From Aerococcus loyolae (GTDB lineage: Bacteria; Bacillota; Bacilli; Lactobacillales; Aerococcaceae), in contig NZ_CP126958.1 in NCBI RefSeq assembly GCF_002871915.2, positions 682,001-746,000 of the forward strand: a DNA stretch of 64,000 nucleotides, written 5' to 3'. Position 1 is the stretch's first letter; every line of letters starts with the position of its first letter. Shown here in pieces: positions 18,661 to 28,130 of this stretch. A program made the translations under genes and the position numbers. Under the pieces are notes generated by a model. That model was given only the letters and a program-made list of their open reading frames with translations, did no database searches and had not been told where the DNA came from.

Positions 18661-18675
18661 CATAATAAAGACATC

Positions 18676-18727
18676 AAAATACCCCCTAACTGTTCGCTTA
18701 ATGAGCTAGCAGCTAGGGGGTATTTTA
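18676..18727. terminator. Bidirectional terminator between gnd unit and yidC
   Basis: Perfect 13-bp stem AAAATACCCCCTA with TAGGGGGTATTTT (18676-18688 and 18714-18726). It lies between convergent genes and suits both. Confidence 0.9.
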
Positions 18728-18749
18728 GTTTGAATACTTACTTAAAACT

Positions 18750-19676
18750 TTATTTCTTTCTGTTTTGTTTTCCCGCATTCCGGTTAGATTTATGGGGCTT
18801 AGTTGCTGAAGTTGAGGAATTTGCTGTATGGGTGACGTCTTTTACTGAATTATTGGGTTTATAATGTTGGTCAAAGCGGATGGGATTACCCTTCATTTCA
18901 TCTTCCACTTTGGCTTTAATACGAGGATGAACAAAGGTATTAATAGCCAATTGTTGGAGCATCCCCCAAATGGTGGTTGTTACTAAGTATAAACCAATGG
19001 CAGCAGGGACGTTGAAGACAACAAAACCGAGCATGAGAGGCATAAATAACATGGATTTACCTTGTTGCTCGCGGACTTCTGCAGGCATGGTTTGCATGCT
19101 GATCCGGGTTTGTAAGAAAGATAAAAGAATAAAAATAATTGTTAAAACTAGGTTGGGTTCTCCTAAAGAGAAACCGAAGAAATTGTAGTTGGCAATATTT
19201 TGGTTATTATAGATCGCCACATACATACCGGAAAGGATAGGTAACTGAATTAATAGGGGTAAACAGCCCATATTCCCAAATAAGGAAATATTATTATCCT
19301 TCATAAAGGCTTGCTGTTGACGGGTATATTCCATTTGTTCTTCTGGAGTTTCGGCGCCTTGAATTAACTCTTGGAATTTCATCAAGTAAGGTTGGTAATA
19401 ACGGCGTTTCTCTGTCCCCAGAATGGAACTGGTTTGTTGCTTGTAGGTGAGCGGAATAAGTAGTAGGCGGATAATGATCACTAGGCCAATAATAGCAAAG
19501 CCGTAGTTACCATTGAAAAATTGGGCCAACCATTCAATTAATTGGTTAATTGGACTGGCAATTAAACGAAAAGTCCAGCTGTCTTGGTTACGGCTCACAC
19601 AGCCTCCTAAGAATAAGGAAGAGGCAGCCAATAGACTGAGCAGCTGTAGGTGTTTTGATTTGAGACTTGTTTTCAA
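18750..19676 (-). CDS. yidC: Membrane insertase YidC/OxaA (lipoprotein form)
   Basis: A 308-residue insertase that places membrane proteins with or without SecYEG. It begins with a lipoprotein signal peptide whose lipobox LGGC puts the lipidated Cys at residue 26. The core has five hydrophobic segments, with NGNYGFAIIGLVIIIRLLL containing the conserved hydrophilic-groove Arg. A long Lys/Asn-rich basic tail of about 60 residues may bind ribosomes. The gene is leftward and follows the acylphosphatase gene with its own promoter between them; the same arrangement is common in Firmicutes. Confidence 0.95.
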   Translation of the reverse strand: MKTSLKSKHLQLLSLLAASSLFLGGCVSRNQDSWTFRLIASPINQLIEWLAQFFNGNYGFAIIGLVIIIRLLLIPLTYKQQTSSILGTEKRRYYQPYLMKFQELIQGAETPEEQMEYTRQQQAFMKDNNISLFGNMGCLPLLIQLPILSGMYVAIYNNQNIANYNFFGFSLGEPNLVLTIIFILLSFLQTRISMQTMPAEVREQQGKSMLFMPLMLGFVVFNVPAAIGLYLVTTTIWGMLQQLAINTFVHPRIKAKVEDEMKGNPIRFDQHYKPNNSVKDVTHTANSSTSATKPHKSNRNAGKQNRKK

Positions 19677-19715
19677 AATAGCACTCCTTAATTATAGATT
19701 TGTCGAACGCCCCTA

Positions 19716-19744
19716 ATTTTAGCGAAAAATATTGTTTTTTTCAA
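19716..19744 (-). promoter_or_regulatory. Promoter of yidC
   Basis: Read leftward: TTGAAA (19744-19739, overlapping the acylphosphatase stop), 17 bp, TAAAAT (19721-19716). Confidence 0.6.
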
Positions 19745-20019
19745 TATATGGGGTGAAAATCATGCATAGCTGGAAGACCTTTTTCTTCCGTGACACTAAG
19801 CTGGTCGATTCTAGCGTAAGGGATATTTTTAGGATCCTGGAGCTCTGTGATAAAATGTTCTCTTTGGCCTTCATCTGCCTGTAATTGGATAGTCACACTA
19901 CCATCGGACTCATTTTTTACCGTACCGGTCAGTTGCAGTTTGTTGGCTAGGCGGGTAACGTGAAAACGAAAGCCGACGCCTTGTACCCGTCCTTGAACTT
20001 GGATTTTACTGGTTAGCAT
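19741..20019 (-). CDS. acyP: Acylphosphatase
   Basis: A 92-residue acylphosphatase that hydrolyses acyl phosphates. Both catalytic elements are visible: the phosphate-binding loop VQGVGFRFHV with its Arg, and VKNESDGSV with the catalytic Asn. Length is standard. AGGAGATGATC precedes the ATG. It lies upstream of yidC on the same strand and is divergent from ftsK. Confidence 0.95.
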   Translation of the reverse strand: MLTSKIQVQGRVQGVGFRFHVTRLANKLQLTGTVKNESDGSVTIQLQADEGQREHFITELQDPKNIPYARIDQLSVTEEKGLPAMHDFHPIY

Positions 20020-20102
20020 ATGATCATCTCCTATTGCTTTATTTTAACATAATCCCTCTAATAAATTGATTGATTCTATGGGTGCCCTTAACAAGGCCCA
20101 GC

Positions 20103-20131
20103 TTTAAAAAATGGGAGGGATATTATATAAT
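20103..20131 (+). promoter_or_regulatory. Promoter of ftsK/spoIIIE
   Basis: TTTAAA (20103-20108), 17 bp, TATAAT (20126-20131), 41 bp before the ATG. Confidence 0.6.
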
Positions 20132-20172
20132 GAAGACTGATTGACTTAATAAGAGATGAGTCGGGAGGAACT

Positions 20173-22527
20173 ATGGCAAAAAGAAAAACACGTTCAAAGA
20201 AAAAAACAAATAATACTTACCAACAAGCGATTATCGCTTTTTTTATTTTAATTTTAACCGGGCTAGGAAGCTTTCAACTGGGCTTTTTAGGTCGAATTGT
20301 CAAAGCCAGCATGCGCTTTATGGTGGGTGAGCTCTATCTATTGGGATTTTTCCTGGTGGCCATTACCGCCCTTGCCTATTTGTTAACCAATCAGGGGCCA
20401 AATTGGCGCAAACGCCCGTACAGTTCTCTGTTATTAGCCGTCCCCATTTTGGCTTTACTCTGCCATGCGATCCAGTTTAAAGAAGTCATGGCCAAGGGGG
20501 AATCTCTATTTGCCGTCAGTTTAAATCACTTTTTGGCAGGTTTTAAAGGGAATTTTCAGCCAGAAGTCGGTGGCGGTATCATGGGTGCTGGCCTTTATCA
20601 AGTGAGTTACTTTATCCTCAGCCAATGGGGAACCTACCTACTTATTTTGCTAGCTGCTTTAGCTTGGTTGGCTTACTGCCTAAATATATCCGGTCAAGAA
20701 ATGATTTCCAGTGTCCAAAATCTTTTTCAAATGGTGGTGCAGTGGCTACAAGGCTTTATAAATGCTACTAAGGAGAAATCTGCTAAGCGTAAAGAAACCA
20801 AGGCGAATAAGGTTAAGAAAAATCAGCCAGAAATCCCAGTGAAAGATTATTCCTCTAAGCTGGCTGAAGGAGAAGATGAAGCTGGTGAAGTCAGGTTTGA
20901 CGACGACAAAAACCAAGAATCCGCTGTGGAAATTGTGGGCCCCAACTACCAAAACTTAGTGGGATCAAAAGAAGAATCAACTCTTGACCAGGGAAAGACA
21001 AGTCACAGCCAAGACCAAGCCAGCCAATTAAGCCTGGATATCGACGAAGAGGATGATGGAGAAGATTTATCTGATTTAACTATCGAGGCCGAGGAAGAAA
21101 ATCCCGATTATAAACTCCCTCCAGTCAGCCTCTTAAATCCGATTCACCACACGGATCAAAGTAGTGAGTACCACATTATTAAAGAAAACATCAAAACTTT
21201 GGAAAAGACCTTAGCCAGCTTTAATGTGGATGCCAAGGTGACTAAGGCGAATTTAGGTCCGGCAGTTACCAAGTATGAAATTGAACCGGCAGTCGGTACC
21301 AAGGTATCTAAAATTACCAACTTAGCTGACGACATCGCCTTGGCCCTAGCAGCTAAGGATATCCGGATCGAAGCACCAATTCCAGGAAAATCAGTGATTG
21401 GTATTGAGGTTCCTAACCAAAAGGTGTCTGTGGTTTCCTTTAGAGACAGTTTTGAAAACCAGCCAGCCAATACGAAGTTATTAGAAGTTCCCTTGGGACG
21501 GTCAATTTATGGGGACACCCGGGTGGCAGACTTAACGAAAATGCCCCATCTCTTAATTGCGGGATCTACTGGTTCTGGTAAATCCGTCTGCATCAATGGC
21601 ATGATTGTCTCCATTTTATTAAAGGCTAAGCCTAATGAAGTGAAATTAATGATGATTGACCCCAAAAAGGTTGAGCTAAACGTCTATAATGGGATTCCAC
21701 ACCTGCTTACTCCTGTGGTAACTAATCCACGCAAAGCAGCCCAAGCCTTGAATAAGGTAGTTGAAGAAATGGAGCGGCGTTATGAATTATTTGCCGCAAC
21801 GGGTCAGCGAAATATCGATGGCTATAACCATCATGTGAGTGAATATAATGAGAACAGTGATGATAAACAGGCCTTGCTGCCTTATATTGTGGTTATTGTC
21901 GATGAATTAGCTGACTTGATGATGGTGGCTTCCAAAGAAGTTGAGGCTGCCATCACCCGTTTAGCTCAAATGGCGCGGGCAGCTGGTATTCACATGATTT
22001 TAGCTACCCAACGGCCGTCAGTTGATGTTATTACGGGGATCATTAAAGCTAACGTGCCTTCCCGGATTGCCTTTGCCGTTTCTAGTGGGACTGATTCACG
22101 GACAATTATCGATCAAAATGGCGCGGAAAAACTCCTCGGTCGCGGTGATATGCTCTTTATGCCCATGGGAGAGGGTAAACCTTTAAGAGTACAAGGGGCT
22201 TTCATTACTGATGAAGAGGTTGAAAGCGTAGTTGACTTTGTTAAAGACCAGCAAGAGGCCAATTATAGTGAGGCCATGATGCCTAGCGAAGTGAATGAGA
22301 ATAGCGCGGCTGACGACCTTGATGAAATGTGGGATGAGGTTATTGATTTTGTCAAGGGTCGCGAAACGGTTTCGATTTCCATGTTGCAACGCCAATTTCG
22401 CATTGGTTACAACCGTGCTGCCCGTTTAGTTGATGACATGGAGGCACGCGGCATTGTCTCAGAACAAAACGGAAGCAAGCCTCGCACGGTTAATATTTCT
22501 GAAAAACAAGAAGATCAGGAAGACTAA
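20173..22527 (+). CDS. ftsK: DNA translocase FtsK/SpoIIIE
   Basis: A 784-residue septal DNA pump that clears chromosome ends during division. Four N-terminal hydrophobic segments (about residues 15-180) anchor it. An acidic linker of about 120 residues follows. The RecA-like motor has Walker A GSTGSGKS at 464-471, a Walker B region PYIVVIVDELADLMM and the FtsK signature ATQRPSVDVITG. The C-terminal winged-helix gamma domain (about 720-775; RQFRIGYNRAARLVDDME) reads polar KOPS-like sequences. xerD, encoded at 46.2 kb, is the likely recombination partner. Confidence 0.96.
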   Translation: MAKRKTRSKKKTNNTYQQAIIAFFILILTGLGSFQLGFLGRIVKASMRFMVGELYLLGFFLVAITALAYLLTNQGPNWRKRPYSSLLLAVPILALLCHAIQFKEVMAKGESLFAVSLNHFLAGFKGNFQPEVGGGIMGAGLYQVSYFILSQWGTYLLILLAALAWLAYCLNISGQEMISSVQNLFQMVVQWLQGFINATKEKSAKRKETKANKVKKNQPEIPVKDYSSKLAEGEDEAGEVRFDDDKNQESAVEIVGPNYQNLVGSKEESTLDQGKTSHSQDQASQLSLDIDEEDDGEDLSDLTIEAEEENPDYKLPPVSLLNPIHHTDQSSEYHIIKENIKTLEKTLASFNVDAKVTKANLGPAVTKYEIEPAVGTKVSKITNLADDIALALAAKDIRIEAPIPGKSVIGIEVPNQKVSVVSFRDSFENQPANTKLLEVPLGRSIYGDTRVADLTKMPHLLIAGSTGSGKSVCINGMIVSILLKAKPNEVKLMMIDPKKVELNVYNGIPHLLTPVVTNPRKAAQALNKVVEEMERRYELFAATGQRNIDGYNHHVSEYNENSDDKQALLPYIVVIVDELADLMMVASKEVEAAITRLAQMARAAGIHMILATQRPSVDVITGIIKANVPSRIAFAVSSGTDSRTIIDQNGAEKLLGRGDMLFMPMGEGKPLRVQGAFITDEEVESVVDFVKDQQEANYSEAMMPSEVNENSAADDLDEMWDEVIDFVKGRETVSISMLQRQFRIGYNRAARLVDDMEARGIVSEQNGSKPRTVNISEKQEDQED

Positions 22528-22592
22528 GAGGCCTGGATAAAAGCTCCATCTTTTTTCAGCTTTTCTTCCAAGGAATCTCCCTCCCTGATCCT

Positions 22593-22616
22593 TCCTCGCA
22601 TCCTTTTAGTTGAGCT
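22593..22616 (+). repeat. 24-nt direct repeat, copy 1
   Basis: The core CATCCTTTTAGTTGAGCT with TCCTCG before it matches copy 2 with one mismatch at position 6. Confidence 0.9.
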
Positions 22617-22617
22617 C

Positions 22618-22714
22618 GGACGCCAGCCTTGAAGTTGCTTCAGAAAATACCAACACACAGCCCTGCTGTGCTTATGGTATATCCCTCCAGCAATTCAAGT
22701 CTTTAGCGGTGTCC
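22618..22714 (+). other. Long imperfect hairpin, candidate structured RNA or mobile repeat
   Basis: Four nested helices can be traced: 22618-22624 with 22708-22714 (7 bp, one G-U), 22628-22639 with 22689-22699 (11 bp, one bulged G), 22647-22652 with 22675-22680 (6 bp) and 22656-22661 with 22665-22670 (6 bp, 3-nt loop). About 30 bp are paired in total. I do not recognise a known RNA family. Confidence 0.65.
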
Positions 22715-22735
22715 TCACATCCTTTTAGTTGAGCT
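22712..22735 (+). repeat. 24-nt direct repeat, copy 2
   Basis: TCCTCA followed by CATCCTTTTAGTTGAGCT; 119 bp from copy 1. Confidence 0.9.
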
Positions 22736-22796
22736 TATGACAGTTTTTTTCAGTGGTTTCGTCCTTTGGTGTGACTGTCGCACTCTCATTATAAAT

Positions 22797-22846
22797 AAGT
22801 CAAAGAGAAGGGAAACTTTAGTAGTGGCTCGCTCTTTGACTTTTTT
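22797..22846 (+). terminator. Terminator upstream of pgsA
   Basis: Stem AAGTCAAAGAG with CTCTTTGACTT (22797-22807 and 22832-22842), then T residues. It closes ftsK transcription or a small RNA from the repeat block. Confidence 0.8.
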
Positions 22847-22880
22847 ACTGGGCTGGATTGCTTTTTGATCATTTAAAACG

Positions 22881-22889
22881 TGATATAAT
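22881..22889 (+). promoter_or_regulatory. Extended -10 promoter of pgsA
   Basis: TGATATAAT: TG at 22881 and TATAAT at 22884-22889. The -35 is weak. Confidence 0.55.
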
Positions 22890-22925
22890 GTAAGAGATAT
22901 TTTCCTAAAGGAGGACATTGTCATA

Positions 22926-23504
22926 ATGAATTTACCTAATCGACTGACTATGCTAAGGATTTTGATGATTCCTTTATTTATTTTATTAATAGAAATTCCT
23001 TTTAATTGGGGAACATGGGCCATTGGCAGTCAAAGCGTGAGTATACAATTCGCTGTAGCAGCTCTTATTTTTGCCATAGCGAGTTTAACCGATTGGCTGG
23101 ATGGCTATATTGCTCGTCGTGATAACCTGGTGACCAACTTTGGTAAGTTTGCCGACCCCCTAGCGGATAAAATGTTGGTCATTACCGCCTTAATCGAGCT
23201 CATTGCTCTAGGCAAGGCGCCAGCTTGGATTGTTGCCATTATTGTCATGCGTGAGTTGGCCGTTACGGGCTTAAGGCTTTTGATCGTGACTGAAGGGGAA
23301 GTTTTGGCAGCTAAGTGGCCAGGAAAAATCAAGACCTGTACCCAGATGTTGGCGATCATTTTATTATTAATGAACGATTTTCCTTTCCAAGTCTTGCCAT
23401 TTTCACTCGGACAGTTTTGCCTCTACCTGGCTTTACTAGCAACCATCTATTCAGGTTATGATTATTTTAAAAAGAATTGGCAAGTTTTTAGTGATAGTTT
23501 TTAA
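22926..23504 (+). CDS. pgsA: CDP-diacylglycerol--glycerol-3-phosphate 3-phosphatidyltransferase
   Basis: A 192-residue membrane enzyme that makes phosphatidylglycerol phosphate, the first committed step to phosphatidylglycerol and cardiolipin. The CDP-alcohol phosphatidyltransferase motif DG..AR...G...D...D is visible as TDWLDGYIARRDN and GKFADPLADK (about residues 56-82). Several hydrophobic helices are predicted. AAAGGAGG precedes the ATG. It begins the cinA-recA side of the region; the order pgsA-cinA-recA is common in Firmicutes. Confidence 0.96.
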   Translation: MNLPNRLTMLRILMIPLFILLIEIPFNWGTWAIGSQSVSIQFAVAALIFAIASLTDWLDGYIARRDNLVTNFGKFADPLADKMLVITALIELIALGKAPAWIVAIIVMRELAVTGLRLLIVTEGEVLAAKWPGKIKTCTQMLAIILLLMNDFPFQVLPFSLGQFCLYLALLATIYSGYDYFKKNWQVFSDSF

Positions 23505-23555
23505 AGAAGACAATAAAAATTGTTGAAAGTACGGAATAATAGAGTGGAGGAAATC

Positions 23556-24794
23556 ATGAAGGCAGAAATAATCGCGGTAGGAACAGAAATGCTTATGGGA
23601 CAAATTGTCAATACCAATGCTCCATTTATCGCTAGACAACTGAATGAACTAGGGATTGAACACTACTATGAGACGGTGGTGGGTGACAATCCTGAGCGCT
23701 TAGTTGAATTAACTCAGATTGCCGAGTCACGTAGCGATATGATCATTTACTCTGGGGGAATTGGGCCGACCCAGGATGATTTGACCAAGCAAGCCATTGC
23801 CGAGTACTTAAATGAAGAGCTTATTTACGACCAAGAGTGTTTAGAGCAGATAAAACAGTACTACCAGGACCGCCATCAAAGCATGTCCTCCAACAACCTA
23901 CAGATGGCTCTGACTTATAAAAATGGACAATCGCTAAAGAATGAAACGGGTCAAGCCTGTGGTAGTCTAATTTATAAAAAGGGCTGTCTCTATGTTTTCC
24001 TGCCTGGTTTTCCAGATGAATTGGAACCTATGTTTATTAATGAGGTCAAGCCTTATCTCTTTGAACATTTGTCCAATAAACAGGTATTGGCTTCTCGCTT
24101 TTTAAATTTCTTTGGTATTGGAGAAGCGGCCTTAACTAGTCGTCTAGAAAACCTGATCTCTAAACAAAGTAATCCAACGATCGCTCCTTATGCATCTAAA
24201 TCAGTAGTCACCTTAAGACTCACGGCCCAAGGGGAGAATCACGCAGTTACAGATAAACTACTTGACCAAGCCCAGGAAGAAATCCTTGACCTTGTTGGCG
24301 AATATTATTACGGAAGTGGTTATAATTACCTCCCTATGGATGCCTTGTTCGATTATTTGAACCAAGGAGGAAAAACGATTGCCTTTGCTGAAAGCCTAAC
24401 GGGTGGTCTAGCGGCGCATTTATTGGTCAACCATGAAGGCTCTTCAAAAATTTTTAAAGGCTCAACAGTTTCCTATAGTGAATATGCCAAGGCTCATGTC
24501 ATTGGCGTAAGTCAAGCAACTCTCGACCAAGAGGGCATGGTTAGCGAGTCTTGTGCCCGGCAAATGGCTGAATTAACCTGCTCGGACTATGGGGCTGATT
24601 ATGCCATTAGCTTCACCGGAGTTGCTGGCCCTGATAAGATGGAAGGTCAAGAAGTTGGAACCGTCTATTGTGGTTTTGCTAGCCAAGGGCAGTCTACCCA
24701 GGTCAAACGTTATCACATTAATGGCAACCGTTCAGCCATTCGTTTAAAGGTTATCTACCAAGCAGTATTAGATTTTATCCAAGAAAAGTCCTAA
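23556..24794 (+). CDS. cinA: CinA: competence/damage-inducible protein, NMN amidohydrolase
   Basis: A 412-residue two-domain protein. The N-terminal molybdopterin-binding-like domain starts KAEIIAVGTEMLMGQ and includes SGGIGPTQDDLT. The C-terminal CinA domain (about 255-410; FAESLTGGLAA and SFTGVAGPD) is the nicotinamide-nucleotide amidase type. The ATG at 23556 follows GTGGAGG; an upstream in-frame TTG at 23520 lacks a ribosome site. In streptococci cinA and recA are co-transcribed in competent cells. Here 81 nt and a LexA box separate them. Confidence 0.94.
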   Translation: MKAEIIAVGTEMLMGQIVNTNAPFIARQLNELGIEHYYETVVGDNPERLVELTQIAESRSDMIIYSGGIGPTQDDLTKQAIAEYLNEELIYDQECLEQIKQYYQDRHQSMSSNNLQMALTYKNGQSLKNETGQACGSLIYKKGCLYVFLPGFPDELEPMFINEVKPYLFEHLSNKQVLASRFLNFFGIGEAALTSRLENLISKQSNPTIAPYASKSVVTLRLTAQGENHAVTDKLLDQAQEEILDLVGEYYYGSGYNYLPMDALFDYLNQGGKTIAFAESLTGGLAAHLLVNHEGSSKIFKGSTVSYSEYAKAHVIGVSQATLDQEGMVSESCARQMAELTCSDYGADYAISFTGVAGPDKMEGQEVGTVYCGFASQGQSTQVKRYHINGNRSAIRLKVIYQAVLDFIQEKS

Positions 24795-24807
24795 GAACAT
24801 TTGTTCT
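24794..24807. promoter_or_regulatory. LexA (SOS) box before recA
   Basis: AGAACATTTGTTCT matches the Gram-positive LexA/DinR operator core GAAC-4-GTTC and is palindromic. It begins at the last base of the cinA stop and lies about 70 bp before the recA ATG. There is no good terminator between cinA and recA. Confidence 0.85.
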
Positions 24808-24875
24808 GTTTTTGCTTGATTTTTTGACTTAATGCCGTTAGACTAAGAGTGAAAGATAAACGAGGAGGATATTGA

Positions 24876-25991
24876 ATGAGTACATCACATGATGCAAACC
24901 GCCAAAAGGCTTTAGATCAGGCCCTTAAACAAATTGAAAAAAACTTCGGCAAGGGAGCTATAATGAAGATGGGAGAATCAACGGATACACAGGTGTCGAC
25001 TGTTCCGTCAGGCTCCTTATCCTTAGATATCGCTCTAGGAGTCGGAGGTTATCCGCGTGGACGAATTATTGAAGTCTACGGCCCAGAATCTTCCGGGAAA
25101 ACTACTGTTGCTTTACATGCTGTTGCCGAGGTTCAAAAACAAGGTGGTATCGCTGCCTTTATTGATGCTGAGAACGCCTTAGACCCTGAATACGCTAGAG
25201 CTTTGGGGGTTGACATTGATGAGCTATTACTCTCCCAACCGGATACTGGTGAACAAGGGCTAGAAATTGCAGATGCCTTAGTGTCTTCTGGTGCGATTGA
25301 TATTGTCGTTGTCGATTCTGTTGCTGCCTTAGTTCCACGGGCTGAAATTGAAGGTGAGATGGGGGACTCCCACGTGGGCCTTCAAGCCCGTTTGATGTCT
25401 CAAGCCCTACGGAAGTTATCGGGCTCCATTAATAAGACGAAAACCATTGCCATGTTTATTAACCAGATCCGTGAAAAAGTCGGTGTCATGTTTGGTAACC
25501 CAGAAACCACCCCAGGGGGACGGGCCCTAAAATTTTATTCCACTATCCGTCTAGAAGTGAGACGCGGTGAACGGATCAAATCCGGTCAGGATATTATTGG
25601 TAACCGCACCAAGATTAAAGTGGTAAAAAATAAGGTAGCTCCGCCATTTAAGGTTGCTGAAGTGGACATTATGTATGGCCAAGGAATTTCTCAAGCAGGT
25701 GAATTAGTCGATTTAGCTGCTGACATGGATATCATTAAGAAGAGTGGTTCTTGGTATTCTTACGGGGATGACCGGATTGGCCAAGGACGCGAGAATGCCA
25801 AACTATATCTCACCGAAAATCCTGACATATTTAAGGAAATTGATAGTAAGGTTCGGGCAGAGTATGGCTTTGGACCAGCTGTTGAAGATGATGATTTAGA
25901 AGATGAAGCCGCCGATGAAGAGACCAAAAATGATTCAGCAAGTGATGAAGAAAATGAAACCCTAGATTTATTTAATGATGATGAAGAATAA
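24876..25991 (+). CDS. recA: Recombinase RecA
   Basis: A 371-residue recombinase for strand exchange and SOS co-protease activity. Walker A is GPESSGKT at residues 69-76. The L1/L2 and Walker B regions ([36 protein letters not shown]) are standard. The C-terminal 45 residues are highly acidic, as usual. CGAGGAGG precedes the ATG. The upstream LexA box implies SOS induction. Confidence 0.98.
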   Translation: MSTSHDANRQKALDQALKQIEKNFGKGAIMKMGESTDTQVSTVPSGSLSLDIALGVGGYPRGRIIEVYGPESSGKTTVALHAVAEVQKQGGIAAFIDAENALDPEYARALGVDIDELLLSQPDTGEQGLEIADALVSSGAIDIVVVDSVAALVPRAEIEGEMGDSHVGLQARLMSQALRKLSGSINKTKTIAMFINQIREKVGVMFGNPETTPGGRALKFYSTIRLEVRRGERIKSGQDIIGNRTKIKVVKNKVAPPFKVAEVDIMYGQGISQAGELVDLAADMDIIKKSGSWYSYGDDRIGQGRENAKLYLTENPDIFKEIDSKVRAEYGFGPAVEDDDLEDEAADEETKNDSASDEENETLDLFNDDEE

Positions 25992-26003
25992 AATATTTTT
26001 CCA

Positions 26004-26033
26004 AAAACTTGGTGTTGATAGCCAAGTTTTTTC
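26004..26033 (+). terminator. Terminator after recA
   Basis: Stem AAAACTTGG with CCAAGTTTT (26004-26012 and 26022-26030), then T residues. The rest of the 284-nt gap up to rny is AT-rich and holds the rny promoter. Confidence 0.85.
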
Positions 26034-26164
26034 TTTAGAAAAGTCTTATAAATAGTGAGCTTATGACCTGTATCTATTGCCTATAAAAGGCTCATCCTAT
26101 CAATACTTCTTTATATTTGCTTTTTGAGTTGAAGGAGATTTTTTTGGTAGCGCTTCTAGAATAA

Positions 26165-26193
26165 TTGACAATAATGTGAAAAAAATATAAAAT
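26165..26193 (+). promoter_or_regulatory. Promoter of rny
   Basis: Perfect TTGACA (26165-26170), 17 bp, TAAAAT (26188-26193). An untranslated leader of about 75 nt follows. Confidence 0.75.
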
Positions 26194-26275
26194 TTAAATA
26201 AATGCTTTGCATTTGAAATTTTATGATTTTTTTATTTAAAAAAGCAAACAATTAAATAGACACGGAGGTGAAACT

Positions 26276-27847
26276 ATGGATGGTTTAACTATTGCCTTCG
26301 TTATCGTTACTTTAATTGTTGGCCTTTTAGTCGGATTAGTAATTGGTTACAAAAGACGTCAAAATGTTGAAGAAGAAGAACGTAATGAGGCGCAAAATAC
26401 TGCAAAAGGAATTTTAGCTCAAGCTAATAAAGATGCTGAAGCTAAAAGAAAAGAAATTCTTTTAGATGCAAAAGAGAAAGCTCAGGATTATCGCAATCAA
26501 GTAGAAAGCGAATTAAGTGACCGTCGTCAAGAAATTACTCAAAAAGAGCAAAGACTCTTCCAAAGAGAAGAAAATCTTGATCGGCGTGAAAATGTTCTTA
26601 CCAATAAGGAAAATGATCAGCTTTCTAAAGAGCAATCGATTCAAGATCGCTTAAAAAATGTTTCTCAAAAAGAAGAAGAAGCCCAAGCAATGGTTCAGGA
26701 ACGCCAAGATGAAATCGAGCGGATTTCTATGATGACTACTGAAGATGCCAAGGCTTTGATTTTGAAAGAGACAGAAGCAAACTTATCTAATGAAATTGCT
26801 TTACGAATTCGAAATGCAGAAGAAAACTATAAAGAGCAAGCACATAAGCTCGCTACTTCAATTATCTTACAAGCAATCGAAACATCTGCTGCGGATACAG
26901 TCGCCGATACATCGGTAACCCGTATCGATTTACCAAACGATGATATGAAAGGTCGTATCATTGGTAAAGATGGGCGGAATATCAAAACCATTGAAGCCTT
27001 GACTGGGATCGATTTAATTATCGACGACACCCCAGAAACGGTGGTACTTAGTGGTTTTGACCCGATTCGTCGGGAAATTGCTCGTATTGCTTTAGAAAAT
27101 CTAATTAAGGATGGACGTATTCATCCAGCAAAAATTGAAGAAGCGGTTGAACGTGCTAGAAAATCAATGGATACAAAAATTCGTGATACTGGGGAAGAGA
27201 CAACCTTTGACCTAGGTATTCATGACATGCATCCAGACTTAGTCAAGTTAGTCGGACGTTTAAACTACCGCACCAGCTATGGACAAAATGTCTTGAACCA
27301 TAGCGTCGAAGTAGCAAAACTCGCTGGAATTATTGCTAGTGAACTCGGCGAAGATGAACAACTGGCTAAACGAAGTGGATTATTACATGATATTGGCAAA
27401 GCTGTGGACCACGAGGTGGAAGGTACCCATGTTGAAATTGGTACTGAACTCGCTCGTAAATATAATGAAAATGATATCGTTATTAATGCCATTGCGGCCC
27501 ACCATGGAGATATCGAATCTGCTTCTGCCATTGCCATTATTGTTCAAGTCGCTGATGCCTTGTCAGCTGCTCGTCCCGGTGCTCGCAGTGAATCATTAGA
27601 GAATTATATTCAACGTTTAAGAAGTTTAGAAGCCCTAGCCAATGAATTTAGTGGTGTGAAGAAGACATACGCTATTCAAGCAGGTCGCGAAATTCGTGTG
27701 ATTGTTAACCCCGAAAAGGTGGATGACTTAAGTGTCGTTAAGATGTCACATGATATTTCTAAACGTATTGAAGACGAACTGGATTACCCAGGCCAAATTA
27801 AGGTGACGGTAATACGTGAATCCCGTTCTGTGGATTATGCAAGATAA
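26276..27847 (+). CDS. rny: Ribonuclease Y
   Basis: A 523-residue membrane-tethered endoribonuclease that starts decay of many mRNAs in Firmicutes. One N-terminal membrane helix (about 5-25) is followed by a charged coiled coil (about 30-200), a KH RNA-binding domain ([20 protein letters not shown]) and an HD catalytic domain with [12 protein letters not shown] and AHHGDIE. ACGGAGGTG precedes the ATG. Length and order match the family exactly. A hairpin terminator follows the gene. Confidence 0.97.
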   Translation: MDGLTIAFVIVTLIVGLLVGLVIGYKRRQNVEEEERNEAQNTAKGILAQANKDAEAKRKEILLDAKEKAQDYRNQVESELSDRRQEITQKEQRLFQREENLDRRENVLTNKENDQLSKEQSIQDRLKNVSQKEEEAQAMVQERQDEIERISMMTTEDAKALILKETEANLSNEIALRIRNAEENYKEQAHKLATSIILQAIETSAADTVADTSVTRIDLPNDDMKGRIIGKDGRNIKTIEALTGIDLIIDDTPETVVLSGFDPIRREIARIALENLIKDGRIHPAKIEEAVERARKSMDTKIRDTGEETTFDLGIHDMHPDLVKLVGRLNYRTSYGQNVLNHSVEVAKLAGIIASELGEDEQLAKRSGLLHDIGKAVDHEVEGTHVEIGTELARKYNENDIVINAIAAHHGDIESASAIAIIVQVADALSAARPGARSESLENYIQRLRSLEALANEFSGVKKTYAIQAGREIRVIVNPEKVDDLSVVKMSHDISKRIEDELDYPGQIKVTVIRESRSVDYAR

Positions 27848-27918
27848 ATTACCTAAGCTATACAATAAGCTTTGATTAAAAATAAAGAAATCTGGAGTAG
27901 TAGATTCCAGAATGAAAT

Positions 27919-27971
27919 AATAAGCGAATCGATAATTTCCTATTGGAAAGGTCGGTTCGCTTATTTTTTGT
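27919..27971 (+). terminator. Terminator after rny
   Basis: Stem AATAAGCGAA with TTCGCTTATT (27919-27928 and 27956-27965), with an inner TTCC/GGAA helix, then T residues. Confidence 0.9.
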
Positions 27972-28130
27972 GATTTGCTGTGGAATGTCAGTTTTTAATG
28001 ATCCTATTTCTTTTTTGCATATGTTCATCTTAGTAAAGTTAATAATATTTCAAGAAATTATTTTATTTTTATAAATATTTTGTAAAAATATAGTATACTT
28101 AGGACATGAGATGAATAAGGAGGAGAATCC

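Larger units (their letters stand above)
22528..22925. other. 398-nt non-coding block with repeats and hairpins
   Basis: No convincing gene lies in this gap. It holds two 24-nt direct repeats, a long hairpin between them, a small hairpin near 22736-22789 (GACAGT with ACTGTC), a terminator and the pgsA promoter. A leftward 26-codon ORF (MRGRIREGDSLEEKLKKDG) starting in the first repeat has an AAAGG before it but no other support. Confidence 0.7.

Noticed and set aside
22593-22735. The ftsK-pgsA hairpin as 6S RNA, RNase P RNA or tmRNA
   Set aside because: Characteristic conserved segments of these RNAs are not present, and the length and helix pattern do not match.
22715-23023. 102-residue leftward ORF over the pgsA start
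   Set aside because: It overlaps the pgsA promoter and N-terminus, has no ribosome site and looks compositionally random.
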